Positions 1 through 8,422 of a stretch of 64,000 nt of DNA are shown piece by piece (position 1 is the first letter of the stretch; every line of letters starts with the position of its first letter). This DNA is from Mesorhizobium sp. CA14 (GTDB lineage: Bacteria; Pseudomonadota; Alphaproteobacteria; Rhizobiales; Rhizobiaceae). The notes below the pieces were generated by a model. That model did not search any database. It worked only from the letters and a program-made list of their open reading frames with translations, and was not told the origin of the DNA. The translations under genes were made by a program, and so were the position numbers. The stretch is taken from assembly GCF_020165195.1 (NCBI RefSeq), contig NZ_JAIUHR010000007.1, positions 1 to 64,000 on the forward strand, read 5' to 3'.

Positions 1-29
1 CCCCTACTCCCCTACTCCCCTACTCCCGC
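1..29. repeat. CCCTACTC microrepeat, edge of an intergenic repeat
   Basis: The window opens with three consecutive copies of the 8-mer CCCTACTC, ending directly at the start codon of the first gene. Related CCCTACTC and GCGAATAG units recur between phaA and phaB (20892-20980), so this is probably the end of a dispersed repeat that continues upstream of the window. No clear ribosome-binding site is visible in it. Confidence 0.45.
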
Positions 30-1091
30 ATGAACCTCATCTGCGCCGCCTTGCTCTTCCTCGTCGCGCTTCTCTTCGCCTTGGCCGGCTTCACCCGCGC
101 CGGCGTCTGGTCGATCGAGCGCCGCAACCCGCCTGACGGCGCGTTCGCCGACATCAACGGCGCGCGCATCCATTACGTCCATATCCCGGCGCCGACCGGC
201 GCCGGCCTGCCGCCGGTCGTCTTCATCCATGGCGCCAGCGCCAATCTCAGGGACCAGATGCTGCCGCTGAAGTCCTTGCTCGAGGGCCGCGCCGAGATGC
301 TGTTCTTCGACCGCCCGGGTCTCGGCTGGTCGGAGCGCGGCGACAATGAGACGCTTGCCACGCAGGCCGATACGATCGCCGCGCTGATGGACCGCATCGG
401 CATCGAAAAGGCAGTCGTCGTCGCCCATTCCTTCGGCGGTGCGATCACCACGGCCTTCGCCCGCCAGCATCCCGAGAAGACCCGCGGCCTCGTTTTCCTT
501 GCACCCGCCACCCATCCCTGGCCGGGCGGCGCGACCGCTTGGTACTACAAGCTCACGGCCACGCCGGTGATCGGCTGGTTGTTTTCCGAAACGCTCGCTT
601 ATCCGGCGGGTATGCTGCGGATCGGCGATGCCACCGCTTGTGTCTTCTCGCCCAACAAAGTGCCGCAGGGTTATATCGACGGCGCCTCGATCCCGCTGGT
701 GCTGAGGCCATCCGCCTTTCGCGCCAACGCCCGCGATGTCGCCCAGCTCTACGACTATGTCCGCGCCGCCGCGCCTGCTTACCGCGAGATCAAGGCGCCG
801 ACCGTCGTCATATCGGGCGATCGCGACAAGGTGGTCTATGCCACGATCCATTCCGTCGGCCTGGAGCGCGACATTCCCGGCGCCGAATTGGTCTGGGTCC
901 GCAATCTCGGCCACAAGCCGGACTGGATCGCGCCCGACCTCGTGGCCGGCGCCATCGCGAAAGTGGCCGGCGCGCCGATCGACCTGCAGGCGATGGCCAA
1001 GACGGTGGAAGGCCGGATCGCCGGCGACGCGCAAGGCGCCGGTAGATGTCCTGAGCTCCGAGTGCCAGACGCAGAACTCGCGCCGGGCTGA
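30..1091 (+). CDS. alpha/beta-fold hydrolase, membrane-anchored or exported
   Basis: A 353-residue alpha/beta hydrolase of unknown substrate. Residues 5-24 form one hydrophobic N-terminal segment, either an uncleaved anchor or a signal sequence. The fold follows: the oxyanion-hole motif FIHG (65-68), the nucleophile elbow AHSFGG with Ser134, an acid in the ISGDRD motif and a histidine in NLGHKP. These make a complete Ser-Asp-His triad, so the enzyme should be an active esterase, lipase or similar hydrolase. It stands alone, is convergent with pyruvate kinase, and a palindromic repeat begins 20 bp after its stop. The last 25 or so residues lie beyond the fold and look unstructured. Family confidence is high; the substrate cannot be read from the sequence. 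Confidence 0.88.
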   Translation: MNLICAALLFLVALLFALAGFTRAGVWSIERRNPPDGAFADINGARIHYVHIPAPTGAGLPPVVFIHGASANLRDQMLPLKSLLEGRAEMLFFDRPGLGWSERGDNETLATQADTIAALMDRIGIEKAVVVAHSFGGAITTAFARQHPEKTRGLVFLAPATHPWPGGATAWYYKLTATPVIGWLFSETLAYPAGMLRIGDATACVFSPNKVPQGYIDGASIPLVLRPSAFRANARDVAQLYDYVRAAAPAYREIKAPTVVISGDRDKVVYATIHSVGLERDIPGAELVWVRNLGHKPDWIAPDLVAGAIAKVAGAPIDLQAMAKTVEGRIAGDAQGAGRCPELRVPDAELAPG

Positions 1092-1111
1092 ACTCGAAGG
1101 TTCAAGCGCCA

Positions 1112-1283
1112 AGGGCGTGTTGGGATTCGGGTCAGGCCGAGTCGGAGTCGAAGACGGGCGCGAAGCGACCAAACTGGGAGGGTTCCGAGAACCGGAGCGG
1201 AGCGTACTTAACGTACGTGAGCACCGGAAGCGCAGGAAGCCGGTATTTGCAGGCCGGCCTCACCCGAATATCAACACGCCCTA
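1112..1283. repeat. long palindromic dispersed repeat overlapping the pyk stop codon
   Basis: The outer arms (1112-1139 and 1255-1282) are imperfect reverse complements: AGGGCGTGTTGG with GATTCGGGT against ACCCGAATATC with AACACGCCCT. The interior has a smaller hairpin around GCGTAC and GTACGTGAGC (about 1200-1222). A short relative of the arms occurs at 18760-18802. The right arm includes CTA at 1281-1283, the complement of the pyk TAG stop. No ORF with a convincing product lies inside. Confidence 0.7.
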
Positions 1284-2708
1284 ATGCGTTTCCGACCCCA
1301 CATACGCAATCCGCAGCATATTGGTCGAGCCGGGCGTCCGCAGCGGCACGCCGGCGGTGATGATGACGCGATCGCCCGGCTTGCCGAAGCCTTCTTCCAG
1401 CGCGATGCGGCAGGCCCGGTCGACCATGTCGTCAAGGTCGGTCGCGTCCGGCGAGACGACGCAATGCGTGCCCCACAGCAGAGAAAGGCGGCGCGCCGTG
1501 TTGAGGATCGGCGACAGCGCCACGATCGGCACCTGCGGGCGCTCGCGCGCGGCGCGCAGACCGGTGGTGCCCGACGCGGTGTAGGAGATGATCGCCGACA
1601 GTTTCAGCGTCTCGGCGATCTCGCGCGCGGCCAGCGAAATGGCGTCGGCCCCGGTGGCCTCGGGCTCCGAGCGCTGCGCGTTGATGATGCCGGCATAGGT
1701 CGGGTCGGTTTCGACCTTGGTGGCGATGCGGTTCATCATGGCGACCGCCTCGACCGGATAGGCGCCGGCCGCGGATTCGGCCGAAAGCATGATCGCGTCC
1801 GCGCCTTCGAAGACGGCGATGGAGACGTCGGAAACCTCGGCGCGGGTGGGCACAGGCGCGGTGATCATCGATTCCAGCATCTGCGTGGCGATCACCACCG
1901 GCTTGCCGGCACGGCGCGCGGCGCGGGTGATCTGCTTCTGGATGCCCGGCACGGCTTCGAGCGGCATTTCGACGCCGAGATCGCCACGAGCGACCATCAG
2001 CGCGTCGGAGAGGTCGATGATCTCTGCGAGCCGCGCCACCGCCTGCGGCTTCTCGATCTTGGCCATGATCAGCGCGCGGCCGCGCGCGATCTTGCGGGCC
2101 TCGGCCAGGTCCTCCGGCCGCTGCACGAAGGACAGCGCCACCCAGTCGACGCCGGCGGCGAGGACCGCGTCGAGGTCTGCCCGGTCCTTCTCGGTCAGCG
2201 CGCCGACCGGCAGGTCGGTATCGGGCAGGCTGACGCCCTTCTTGTCAGAGATACCAGAGCCGGCGACGACCGTGCAGGTGATCGACTTGCCGTCGCTCTT
2301 CTGCGCCTTCAGCTCCAGCTTGCCGTCGTCGATCAAAAGTCGGTGACCGGCCTCGACCGAGCTCAGGATTTCGGGATGCGGCAGATACACCCGCTTCGAC
2401 GTGCCGGCTTCGGGATTGTCGTCGAGCGTGAAAGTCTGGCCGACAGTCAGCGCTTCCTTGACGTTGGCGAATTTGCCGACCCTGAGCTTCGGCCCCTGCA
2501 AATCGGCGAGGATGCCGATCGGTCGGCCGACGGCCGCTTCGACCGCACGGATACGCCCGACCAGCGTGCGCATCAGCTCGTGGTCGGTATGGCTCATATT
2601 GATGCGGAAGACATCGGCGCCCGCTTCGAAAAGCTTCTTCAGCATCTCCTCGGAGGAGGAAGCCGGACCGATGGTGGCGAGGATCTTGACCTTGCGGTTA
2701 CGTCTCAT
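1281..2708 (-). CDS. pyk: pyruvate kinase
   Basis: Catalyses phosphoenolpyruvate + ADP to pyruvate + ATP, the last step of glycolysis, in the cytoplasm. The 475 residues match the usual bacterial length. Visible signatures are KILATIGPASS at the N-terminus, FRINMSHT, the Mg/K-binding MVARGDLGVEMP, and MLESMI followed by PTRAEVSD, then the C-terminal allosteric domain. The start is the ATG at 2708. This overlaps by four bases the stop of the DUF1036 gene upstream, so the two are probably cotranscribed. The stop codon lies inside the arm of a dispersed palindromic repeat. Confidence 0.97.
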   Translation of the reverse strand: MRRNRKVKILATIGPASSSEEMLKKLFEAGADVFRINMSHTDHELMRTLVGRIRAVEAAVGRPIGILADLQGPKLRVGKFANVKEALTVGQTFTLDDNPEAGTSKRVYLPHPEILSSVEAGHRLLIDDGKLELKAQKSDGKSITCTVVAGSGISDKKGVSLPDTDLPVGALTEKDRADLDAVLAAGVDWVALSFVQRPEDLAEARKIARGRALIMAKIEKPQAVARLAEIIDLSDALMVARGDLGVEMPLEAVPGIQKQITRAARRAGKPVVIATQMLESMITAPVPTRAEVSDVSIAVFEGADAIMLSAESAAGAYPVEAVAMMNRIATKVETDPTYAGIINAQRSEPEATGADAISLAAREIAETLKLSAIISYTASGTTGLRAARERPQVPIVALSPILNTARRLSLLWGTHCVVSPDATDLDDMVDRACRIALEEGFGKPGDRVIITAGVPLRTPGSTNMLRIAYVGSETH

Positions 2709-3196
2709 TGACTGTTTGTTCCCGGAGCGGGGGCCGCTGCTGGCGCGCCTCCCGTTGCGGGCTCGTCGGTCAGCTGGACCATCCAGCTGGCCTGCTCGCC
2801 CGTGTCATATTCCTGAAATCCGGCGCGCTGGAAGCCCCGGGCGACGCAATCATTCACGCCGGCGATCTTGAACTCTTTTTCGGCGACGCACATGTTGATC
2901 GGGCCGTCCCAGCGCCCGCCGCGTTCGGCGTCTTCTGCATAAAGATAGTAAAACCTTGATGACAGCGGACCCTCGATCAGCGTCTTGCAGGTCGATCCTT
3001 CGATGTGCCACCAGCCTTCGGTGATCCAGCCGGCCTTGGCGCGATAGCCGATGCCGACGCCCACCAGATTTTGCGTCGCGTTGCAAACGCGGAAGTCGGC
3101 CCGGGCCGGCGAGGTCGCGGCTATCGCGAAAAAACCCGCGCCGATGATCAGCAACGGCACGACCAGGCGCTCGCGCAACCGGCCGGCAAAACCCAT
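2705..3196 (-). CDS. DUF1036 family exported protein
   Basis: A small secreted protein of the DUF1036 family, common in Rhizobiales; its role is unknown. With the start at 3196 it has 163 residues, begins with a basic and hydrophobic signal peptide cleaved near ARA-D, and continues with DFRVCNATQN, GWWHIEGSTC and FYYLYAEDAERGG. Several cysteines and aromatic residues are conserved in the family. The tail is Ala/Pro-rich. I chose 3196 because AAGGGGA lies just upstream and the signal peptide is then complete; ATG codons at 3220, 3226 and 3262 would add 8 to 22 residues. It overlaps pyk by four bases, suggesting translational coupling. Confidence 0.85.
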   Translation of the reverse strand: MGFAGRLRERLVVPLLIIGAGFFAIAATSPARADFRVCNATQNLVGVGIGYRAKAGWITEGWWHIEGSTCKTLIEGPLSSRFYYLYAEDAERGGRWDGPINMCVAEKEFKIAGVNDCVARGFQRAGFQEYDTGEQASWMVQLTDEPATGGAPAAAPAPGTNSQ

Positions 3197-3432
3197 CGCA
3201 GATCCCCTTGCGAACCACATTTGCATCTCTCGAAGCCCCTTTTCAGCAAACTGCGGTCGCATGTCAACGCGCCGTTTTGTCGAATTCCAATCGATTTAGA
3301 ATGGTCCGTAGCGCAACTTCTCCCGCGATCGGGGATTTTTTGCGGAAACCTTGGCCAAACAACGGCATTGCGCCGGCGTCCTCTTCGTGGAATGACGATA
3401 CCACATCGCAGCCGCCATCCCCTTTTCAGCCG

Positions 3433-4230
3433 ATGACCCGATCCACAGTTTTCACGCCATTCGACATTGTCGAGGGCGACCGCAAGAAAGGCGTCGTGCT
3501 GCTGGCCGATCACGCCCGCCGCGATCTGCCGGAGGAGTATGCCAGTCTCGGTTTGCCGGCGTCTGAATTCGATCGTCACATCGCCTATGACATCGGCGTC
3601 GAGACGGTGACACGCGAACTTGCAGCAGCGCTCGACGCGCCCGCCGTGCTGGCCGGTTTCTCGCGGCTGTTGATCGACCCCAATCGGGGCGAGGACGACC
3701 CGACCATGATCCGTCAGCTCTATGACGGCACCGTGGTGCCGGGAAATTATCCGATTGCCCGGGAGGAACGCGAGCGGCGACTCGACCGCTTCTACCGGCC
3801 CTATCACGACGCCGTCGGCGCAATGATCGCCTCCGTGGTGCATGCCTCGGGCAAGGCGCCGTTCATCTTCTCCGTGCATTCCTTCACACCGGCGATGCAG
3901 GGCATTGTCCGCCCCTGGCACGTCGGCGTGCTGTGGGACCGCGACGACCGCGTGGCGCGGCCGCTGATCGACATGTTGGCCAAGGACAAGTCCCTCGTCG
4001 TCGGCGACAACGAACCCTATGACGGCGCGCTGCGCGGCGACACCATGTTCCGCCACGCCATCGTCAACGGCTATGCGCATGCGCTGATCGAGATCCGCCA
4101 GGACCTGATCGCCGACCGCGCCGGCGCCTTGGCGTGGGCCGAACGCCTGGCGCCGATCGTTGACGCCATCGACCGGCGCCCCGATATACATCAGGTGAAA
4201 ATGTTCGGCTCGCGCACCGGACCCGTGTGA
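3433..4230 (+). CDS. N-formylglutamate amidohydrolase family protein
   Basis: A 265-residue member of the N-formylglutamate amidohydrolase (HutG-type) family, zinc-type hydrolases that release formate and glutamate at the end of one histidine-degradation route. Visible features are LLADHARRDLPEEY near the N-terminus, RLLIDPNRGEDD, FSVHSFTP (likely metal-binding His) and NGYAHALIEIRQDL near the C-terminus. No other hut gene is nearby, so the physiological substrate may be another N-acyl amino acid. The open frame runs back to 3208 but the family N-terminus matches MTRSTVFTPFDIVEGD at 3433. The DUF1244 gene follows after about 26 bp. Confidence 0.88.
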   Translation: MTRSTVFTPFDIVEGDRKKGVVLLADHARRDLPEEYASLGLPASEFDRHIAYDIGVETVTRELAAALDAPAVLAGFSRLLIDPNRGEDDPTMIRQLYDGTVVPGNYPIAREERERRLDRFYRPYHDAVGAMIASVVHASGKAPFIFSVHSFTPAMQGIVRPWHVGVLWDRDDRVARPLIDMLAKDKSLVVGDNEPYDGALRGDTMFRHAIVNGYAHALIEIRQDLIADRAGALAWAERLAPIVDAIDRRPDIHQVKMFGSRTGPV

Positions 4231-4256
4231 CGAGACCGACAGCCGGGAGTTCCCCA

Positions 4257-4565
4257 ATGACCGAACTCAGCGACGACCAGAAACGCGATTTCGAGGCAGC
4301 CGCCTTCCGTCGGCTGGTGGCGCATCTGCGCGAACGCGGCGACGTCCAGAACATCGACCTGATGAACCTCGCCGGCTTCTGCCGCAACTGCCTGTCCAAC
4401 TGGTACCGCGAAGCTGCCGACGCGGAGGGCGTAACGCTGTCGAAGGACGCTGCGCGCGAGATCATCTACGGCATGCCCTATGCCGAATGGCAGGCGCTCA
4501 ACCAGACCGAGGCGTCGGAAGCCAAGAAGGCGGAATTCGAGGCAAGACGCCCGAAGGATCATTGA
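4257..4565 (+). CDS. DUF1244 family protein
   Basis: A 102-residue soluble helical protein of the DUF1244 family. The signature runs from FRRLVAHLRERGDVQNIDLM into NLAGFCRNCLSNWY, with a Cys-x2-Cys pair, and ends with an acidic/basic tail. The molecular function is unknown. The ATG at 4257 is preferred over an in-frame one at 4227 because GGGAG precedes it at a normal distance and the shorter form matches the family start. It sits just behind the N-formylglutamate amidohydrolase gene, a pairing I recall from other Rhizobiales, so cotranscription is likely. Confidence 0.88.
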   Translation: MTELSDDQKRDFEAAAFRRLVAHLRERGDVQNIDLMNLAGFCRNCLSNWYREAADAEGVTLSKDAAREIIYGMPYAEWQALNQTEASEAKKAEFEARRPKDH

Positions 4566-4603
4566 GCTAACGACGAGGCATAAGAGCGAGCGCCGGCGGG
4601 ACA

Positions 4604-4763
4604 GCGCCCCCCTCTGGCCTGCCGGCCATCTCCCCCACTTGGGGGGAGATCAGACGTCGCATCGGCTTTCGCCAATCTCCAATGCCGCAGGATGAAGCGA
4701 GGCGCCTGAGCAGCCAATCTCCCCGCTTGTGGGGGAGATGTCCGGCAGGACAGAGGGGGGCGC
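4604..4763. repeat. palindromic intergenic repeat (RIME-like), copy 1
   Basis: Fills much of the spacer 4566-4892. Outer arms GCGCCCCCCTCTG and CAGAGGGGGGCGC are perfect reverse complements, and each half carries its own small hairpin of the CTCCCC-CTTG-GGGGAGAT type. The same architecture occurs at 38073-38229, where the arms read GTCCTGCCGGACATCTCCCC. It lies between DUF1244 and an MFS gene, both on the plus strand, and would fold into a long hairpin in RNA. Confidence 0.8.
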
Positions 4764-4892
4764 GAAGGATCGCTACCGAACGACTTTTCATAGCGCTCAC
4801 CTGGTCCAAGCACTTCCCCTCAGCGGTTCTTGACTATAAATTGAATCGATCTAATTTGCCGCGCGAACCTTTTGCATGGCGGATTTCAGACC

Positions 4893-6101
4893 ATGAGCGT
4901 GCAAACCACGATGCAGGCCGCGACGCGCGGCCGCTGGGCCGTCGCCGGCATTTTTCTTGCCAATGGTTTCTTGACCGGCAGCTGGGCGCCGCAGATCCCG
5001 GTGTTCCTCACCCGGCTCGATATCACCCGATTCACCCTCGGCCTGCTGATCCTCCTGTTCGGCGTCGGCGCGGTCATCGCCATGACCTGGTGCGGCCATC
5101 TGATCTCCCGGCATGGCTCGCGCAGCGCCACGCGTTGGTTCGGCGTCTGCGGCAGCTTCGGCCTGCTGATCGTCGCGCTTGCGCCCAACGTTCCCTTGGC
5201 GGCCATCGCCATGCTCATCTTCGGCGGCTCGATCGGAGGCATGGATGTCGCGATGAACTCGAATGCCGTGGTGGTCGAAAGAAGGCTTTCGCGGGCAATC
5301 ATGTCGTCGTCGCATGGCTTCTGGAGCCTCGGCGGCTTCGCCGGCGGCGCGCTCGGCGGCTACTTGATCCAAAACTACGGTTATCTTCCCCATGCCGTCG
5401 CGGTGACGGCGATCGCCTTTGTCGTGATCGCCTTTGCCATTCGCTATCTCATCGCCGAGGACAGGCCGCAGGCGGTCGAGCACCGGAAATTCACGCTGCC
5501 GCGGCATGTGGCCGTCTATCTGGTCGGGCTGATGGCGCTCCTCACCATGATCTCGGAGGGCGCGGTGCTCGACTGGGCAGCGCTCTTCCTGCATCAGGAG
5601 CTGGGCGCAGATCTTGCGGTCGCCGGCCTCGCCTATGCCGCCTTCTCCGGCGTCATGGCGCTGATGCGTTTCCTGGGCGACGGCGTGCGCAACCGCTTCG
5701 GCGCCGTGGCGACGCTGCGCGGGTCGGCGCTGGTCGCCGCCGCAGGCATGCTGGTCGCCGGGCTTTCGCCCTCGCCTTACCTTGCCATCGCCGCCTTTGC
5801 CTTCTGCGGCTTCGGCATCGCCAATATGGTGCCGATCATCTTTTCGGCCGGCGGCAACCAGGAAGGCATGTCGTCGGGCACCGGCATGAGCGTGGTCACC
5901 ACCATGGGCTATTCCGGCATATTGGTGGCGCCGTCGGCGATCGGCTTCGTCGCCGAGCATTCGAGCTTCGGCCCGATCTTCGTAGCCCTGTCCGCGCTGC
6001 TGGTCGTCGTGCTCTTGATGGCGGGCTTCGCTCACCGGGCCGAATTCGCGCCCGAGCCGGATGATTTCGGGTCGGATCGACCTGAAATCATCCGGCTCTA
6101 A
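4893..6101 (+). CDS. MFS transporter (YbjJ-like)
   Basis: A 402-residue inner-membrane major facilitator with about 12 hydrophobic segments. Early motifs include LANGFLTGSWAPQIPVF in helix 1 and a conserved region around GGSIGGMDVAMNSNAVVVER near the middle of the N-terminal half, typical of the YbjJ-like/FucP-related group. The substrate cannot be told. The start is the ATG at 4893, with GGCGGA upstream; an in-frame TTG at 4872 is less likely. It stands alone between two palindromic repeats, and its 3' neighbour is convergent. Confidence 0.85.
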   Translation: MSVQTTMQAATRGRWAVAGIFLANGFLTGSWAPQIPVFLTRLDITRFTLGLLILLFGVGAVIAMTWCGHLISRHGSRSATRWFGVCGSFGLLIVALAPNVPLAAIAMLIFGGSIGGMDVAMNSNAVVVERRLSRAIMSSSHGFWSLGGFAGGALGGYLIQNYGYLPHAVAVTAIAFVVIAFAIRYLIAEDRPQAVEHRKFTLPRHVAVYLVGLMALLTMISEGAVLDWAALFLHQELGADLAVAGLAYAAFSGVMALMRFLGDGVRNRFGAVATLRGSALVAAAGMLVAGLSPSPYLAIAAFAFCGFGIANMVPIIFSAGGNQEGMSSGTGMSVVTTMGYSGILVAPSAIGFVAEHSSFGPIFVALSALLVVVLLMAGFAHRAEFAPEPDDFGSDRPEIIRL

Positions 6102-6112
6102 GATCAGACAAA

Positions 6113-6165
6113 TAGAGCATGATGTCGTCCGAAAACCGCTTCACACTTTTCGGCATCATGCTCTA
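6113..6165. repeat. AGAGCATGAT palindromic repeat supplying the LysR stop codon
   Basis: Perfect 12-bp arms TAGAGCATGATG (6113-6124) and CATCATGCTCTA (6154-6165) enclose a 29-bp loop containing CCGAAAACCG and CTTTTCGG. The family recurs at 25808-25938 and, degenerate, near 45892. The right arm ends in CTA, which is the complement of the LysR gene's TAG stop. It also lies 11 bp after the MFS gene, so it could act as a bidirectional 3' hairpin. Confidence 0.8.
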
Positions 6166-7056
6166 GCCGGTCCCGGCCGAATAGCGCTTCAGTTCCTCGT
6201 GCAGGAAATCCGCCACGCGGCGGATGCGCATGCTGGTGCGCACGTCGCGATGCATGGCGAGCCACACCGGCAGAACCGGCAGGGGCACATCGGGTAACAG
6301 CTTTTCCAGGTCCGGATCGGCATCGGCCAGCGGCTCCTGGCCAATGCCGATGCCGTTGCCGGTCCGCACCGCTTCCCACAGCACGATCTGATTGTCGGTC
6401 CTGAAACGGAAATGGCTGCGGCCGACCGGAATGCCGGACGCGGTGAAACCGCGAATGATCTCGTCGCTGCGGTCGAAGCCGACCAACGCATGATCCACGA
6501 GGTCGGCGGCTCTTTCCGGCCGGCCGCGCCGGTCGAGATAGGAGCTTGCGGCGCAAAGGCAGAGCGGAATGTCGGTGACCTTGCGCGCCACCAGCTCGTT
6601 CTGCGCCGGCCTGACCATGCGGATGGCGATATCGGCATCGCGGCGCAACAGGTTCTCGACCTGGTTGGAGGCGACGATCTCGACCTCGATGCCCGGCTCT
6701 TGCTCGCCGAGACGCGCCATCATGTCTGGCAGCACGAAGGCGGCGACAACCTCCGAGGCGGCGATGCGCACCGTGCCCTCGATCGCCTCGACCGAACCCA
6801 GCGCCAGCAGCGAAAATGCATTGGCCTGCTCGCTGACCGCCCGGCCGCGCTCGTAGAGCGCGCTGCCGGCTTCCGTCAGCTCATAGCCGCGCCGCCCGCG
6901 CCGGAACAGCGTAACGCCGAGCGCCTGCTCGAGCTCCCCGATGTGGCGGCCGAGCGTCGGCTGGCTGGCCGCAAGCCTGCGAGCCGCGCCTGAAAGACTG
7001 CCGGTTTCGGCGACCGCGACAAAGCTTTTGATCAGGTTCCAGTCGAATTCCTTCAT
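6163..7056 (-). CDS. LysR-family transcriptional regulator
   Basis: A 297-residue LysR-type regulator. The N-terminal winged helix-turn-helix spans about residues 3-63, with FVAVAETGSLSGAARRL and SQPTLGRHIGELEQALGVTL, followed by the substrate-binding domain. It starts at 7056, only 94 bp from the divergent reductase/epimerase gene, so it probably controls that gene and itself. ATTCATTTTTGAAT, a partly symmetric AT-rich motif at about 7053-7066, is a possible binding site. The stop codon is formed by the end of a palindromic repeat. The effector is unknown. Confidence 0.92.
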   Translation of the reverse strand: MKEFDWNLIKSFVAVAETGSLSGAARRLAASQPTLGRHIGELEQALGVTLFRRGRRGYELTEAGSALYERGRAVSEQANAFSLLALGSVEAIEGTVRIAASEVVAAFVLPDMMARLGEQEPGIEVEIVASNQVENLLRRDADIAIRMVRPAQNELVARKVTDIPLCLCAASSYLDRRGRPERAADLVDHALVGFDRSDEIIRGFTASGIPVGRSHFRFRTDNQIVLWEAVRTGNGIGIGQEPLADADPDLEKLLPDVPLPVLPVWLAMHRDVRTSMRIRRVADFLHEELKRYSAGTG

Positions 7057-7150
7057 TCATTTTTGAATAACAGATTTCCGACCTCAGTCAATTTTAATTC
7101 GTCCGTGAACGCATCAGATTGGCCGGGCAAACGCAAACAACGGAGAGAAC

Positions 7151-8110
7151 ATGATGACCAAGATCGCAATCCTCGGCGCCAATGGCCGGCTCGGCCGCGT
7201 GGTCGGCAAGGCTTTCATCGATGCCGGCTTCGACGTCCGCGCTGTTACCCGCACCGGCAAGGTACCGGCGGAACTGAAGGGCGCCACGGCCGTTGCCGGC
7301 GACGCGCTGGACTGCGAGTCCCTGATCCGCGCCACCCAAGGCGTCGACATCATCTTCAACGGCCTGAACCCGATCTACACCGACTGGGGCAAGTGCATGC
7401 CGATGGCTGAGAACGTCATGGCCGCCTGCCGGGCGAACGGCGCGCTGCACCTCTTCCCGGGCACGGTCTACAATTACGGCTCGCCGATGCCGCAGGTGAT
7501 CGACGAAGCAACGCCGTTCCATCCGACCACCGAGAAGGGCCGCATCCGCTGCGCCATGGAAGCGCTGTTCCGCAGCGAGGCCGAAGCCGGCCGCGTGCGC
7601 ACCATTATCCTGCGCGCGGGCGATTTCTTCGGCGGCACCGGCTCAGGCTCCTGGTTCGACCTCGTCGTCGCCGCCAAGATGGAGAAGGGCGTCTACACCG
7701 CGCCCGGCCCGGCCAACCTCGTGCATGAATGGGCCTACCTGCCGGACTTCGCCGTCGGCTTCGTCGGCCTGGCGAAGAACCTCGACAAAACGGGCTTCTA
7801 CGAAGCCATCAACTTCCCCGGTCACGCCGTCACCGACCTCGACATGAAGACCGCGGCCGAGAAGGCGCTCGGCCGCAAGCTGAAGCTCTCCTTCATGCCC
7901 TGGTGGGTGCTGCGCGCCGGCAGCCCGTTCGTGGCCATGTGGCGCGAGATCGTCTCGATGTCCTATCTGCGTTTCGAGGCGCACCGGCTGGTCTCGACGC
8001 GGCTGGAACAGGTCATCGGCGAAATCCCGCACACGCCGCTCGACCAGGCGGTGAAGGAGGCGCTGCAGGATATTGGCATCGGCGCGGAGCCGTCGCGCCT
8101 CGCCGCCTGA
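7151..8110 (+). CDS. NAD(P)-binding Rossmann-fold epimerase/reductase
   Basis: A 319-residue extended or atypical short-chain dehydrogenase with an N-terminal nucleotide-binding motif GANGRLGRVVG (residues 9-19). Later sequence includes NYGSPMPQV and ILRAGDFFGG, as in NmrA/epimerase-like proteins. No classical YxxxK motif stands out, so it may be a reductase, an isomerase or a non-catalytic NAD(P) sensor. Two adjacent ATGs (7151 and 7154) follow GGAGAG. It is divergent from the LysR gene, which suggests it is that regulator's target. Confidence 0.8.
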   Translation: MMTKIAILGANGRLGRVVGKAFIDAGFDVRAVTRTGKVPAELKGATAVAGDALDCESLIRATQGVDIIFNGLNPIYTDWGKCMPMAENVMAACRANGALHLFPGTVYNYGSPMPQVIDEATPFHPTTEKGRIRCAMEALFRSEAEAGRVRTIILRAGDFFGGTGSGSWFDLVVAAKMEKGVYTAPGPANLVHEWAYLPDFAVGFVGLAKNLDKTGFYEAINFPGHAVTDLDMKTAAEKALGRKLKLSFMPWWVLRAGSPFVAMWREIVSMSYLRFEAHRLVSTRLEQVIGEIPHTPLDQAVKEALQDIGIGAEPSRLAA

Positions 8111-8133
8111 TCAAGACAGATCAGAAATGAACC

Positions 8134-8153
8134 GGCCGGGCTCAAGCCCGGCC
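8134..8153. terminator. hairpin after the reductase/epimerase gene
   Basis: A perfect 8-bp stem GGCCGGGC-TCAA-GCCCGGCC in the gap between two convergent genes. No strong T-run follows on either strand, so it is a possible but weak bidirectional terminator. Confidence 0.5.
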
Positions 8154-8167
8154 GTAAGTCGTTTGGA

Positions 8168-8326
8168 TCAGATCCTGCCCATCAACAAAAGGATCAGCAG
8201 CACCACCAGGATGACGCCGACAATGCCGGACGGGCCGTAACCCCAGGAGCGCGAATGCGGCCATGCCGGCACGGCGCCGATCAAAATCAGGATCAGGATT
8301 ATTACGAGAATTGTGCCGATCGTCAT
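8168..8326 (-). CDS. DUF3309 small membrane protein
   Basis: A 52-residue protein that begins MTIGTILVIILILILIGAVP, continues with a short polar loop (AWPHSRSWGYGPSG) and ends with a second hydrophobic segment (IVGVILVVLLILLLMGRI). This two-helix hairpin with a Trp/Pro/Gly-rich turn is the DUF3309 pattern, widespread in proteobacteria and often linked to general stress regulons; its function is unknown. It lies downstream of the RND pump genes on the same strand but a strong terminator separates them. Confidence 0.85.
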   Translation of the reverse strand: MTIGTILVIILILILIGAVPAWPHSRSWGYGPSGIVGVILVVLLILLLMGRI

Positions 8327-8368
8327 GAAAACCCTCGCCGTCTGGTTGAACTACGAGGGAACAATGCA

Positions 8369-8400
8369 AAAAGCCGCCCGGTTGTTCCCGGGCGGCTTTT
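8369..8400 (-). terminator. intrinsic terminator of the RND efflux genes
   Basis: Arms AAAAGCCGCCCGG and CCGGGCGGCTTTT are perfect reverse complements separated by six bases. Read on the minus strand the hairpin follows the permease stop at 8423 and ends in a T-run. It isolates the pump genes from the DUF3309 gene. Confidence 0.88.
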
Positions 8401-8422
8401 GTCCTTGGGGTTGTGAAACGCT

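Noticed and set aside
3208..3432. Extended N-terminus of the N-formylglutamate amidohydrolase
   Set aside because: The 75 extra codons overlap the divergent DUF1036 signal-peptide region and have no family similarity; MTRSTVFTPFDIVEGD at 3433 matches the family start.
4604..4763. Insertion sequence or transposon end
   Set aside because: There are perfect terminal inverted repeats but no transposase frame and no visible target duplication; the size and mosaic hairpins fit a non-autonomous intergenic repeat.
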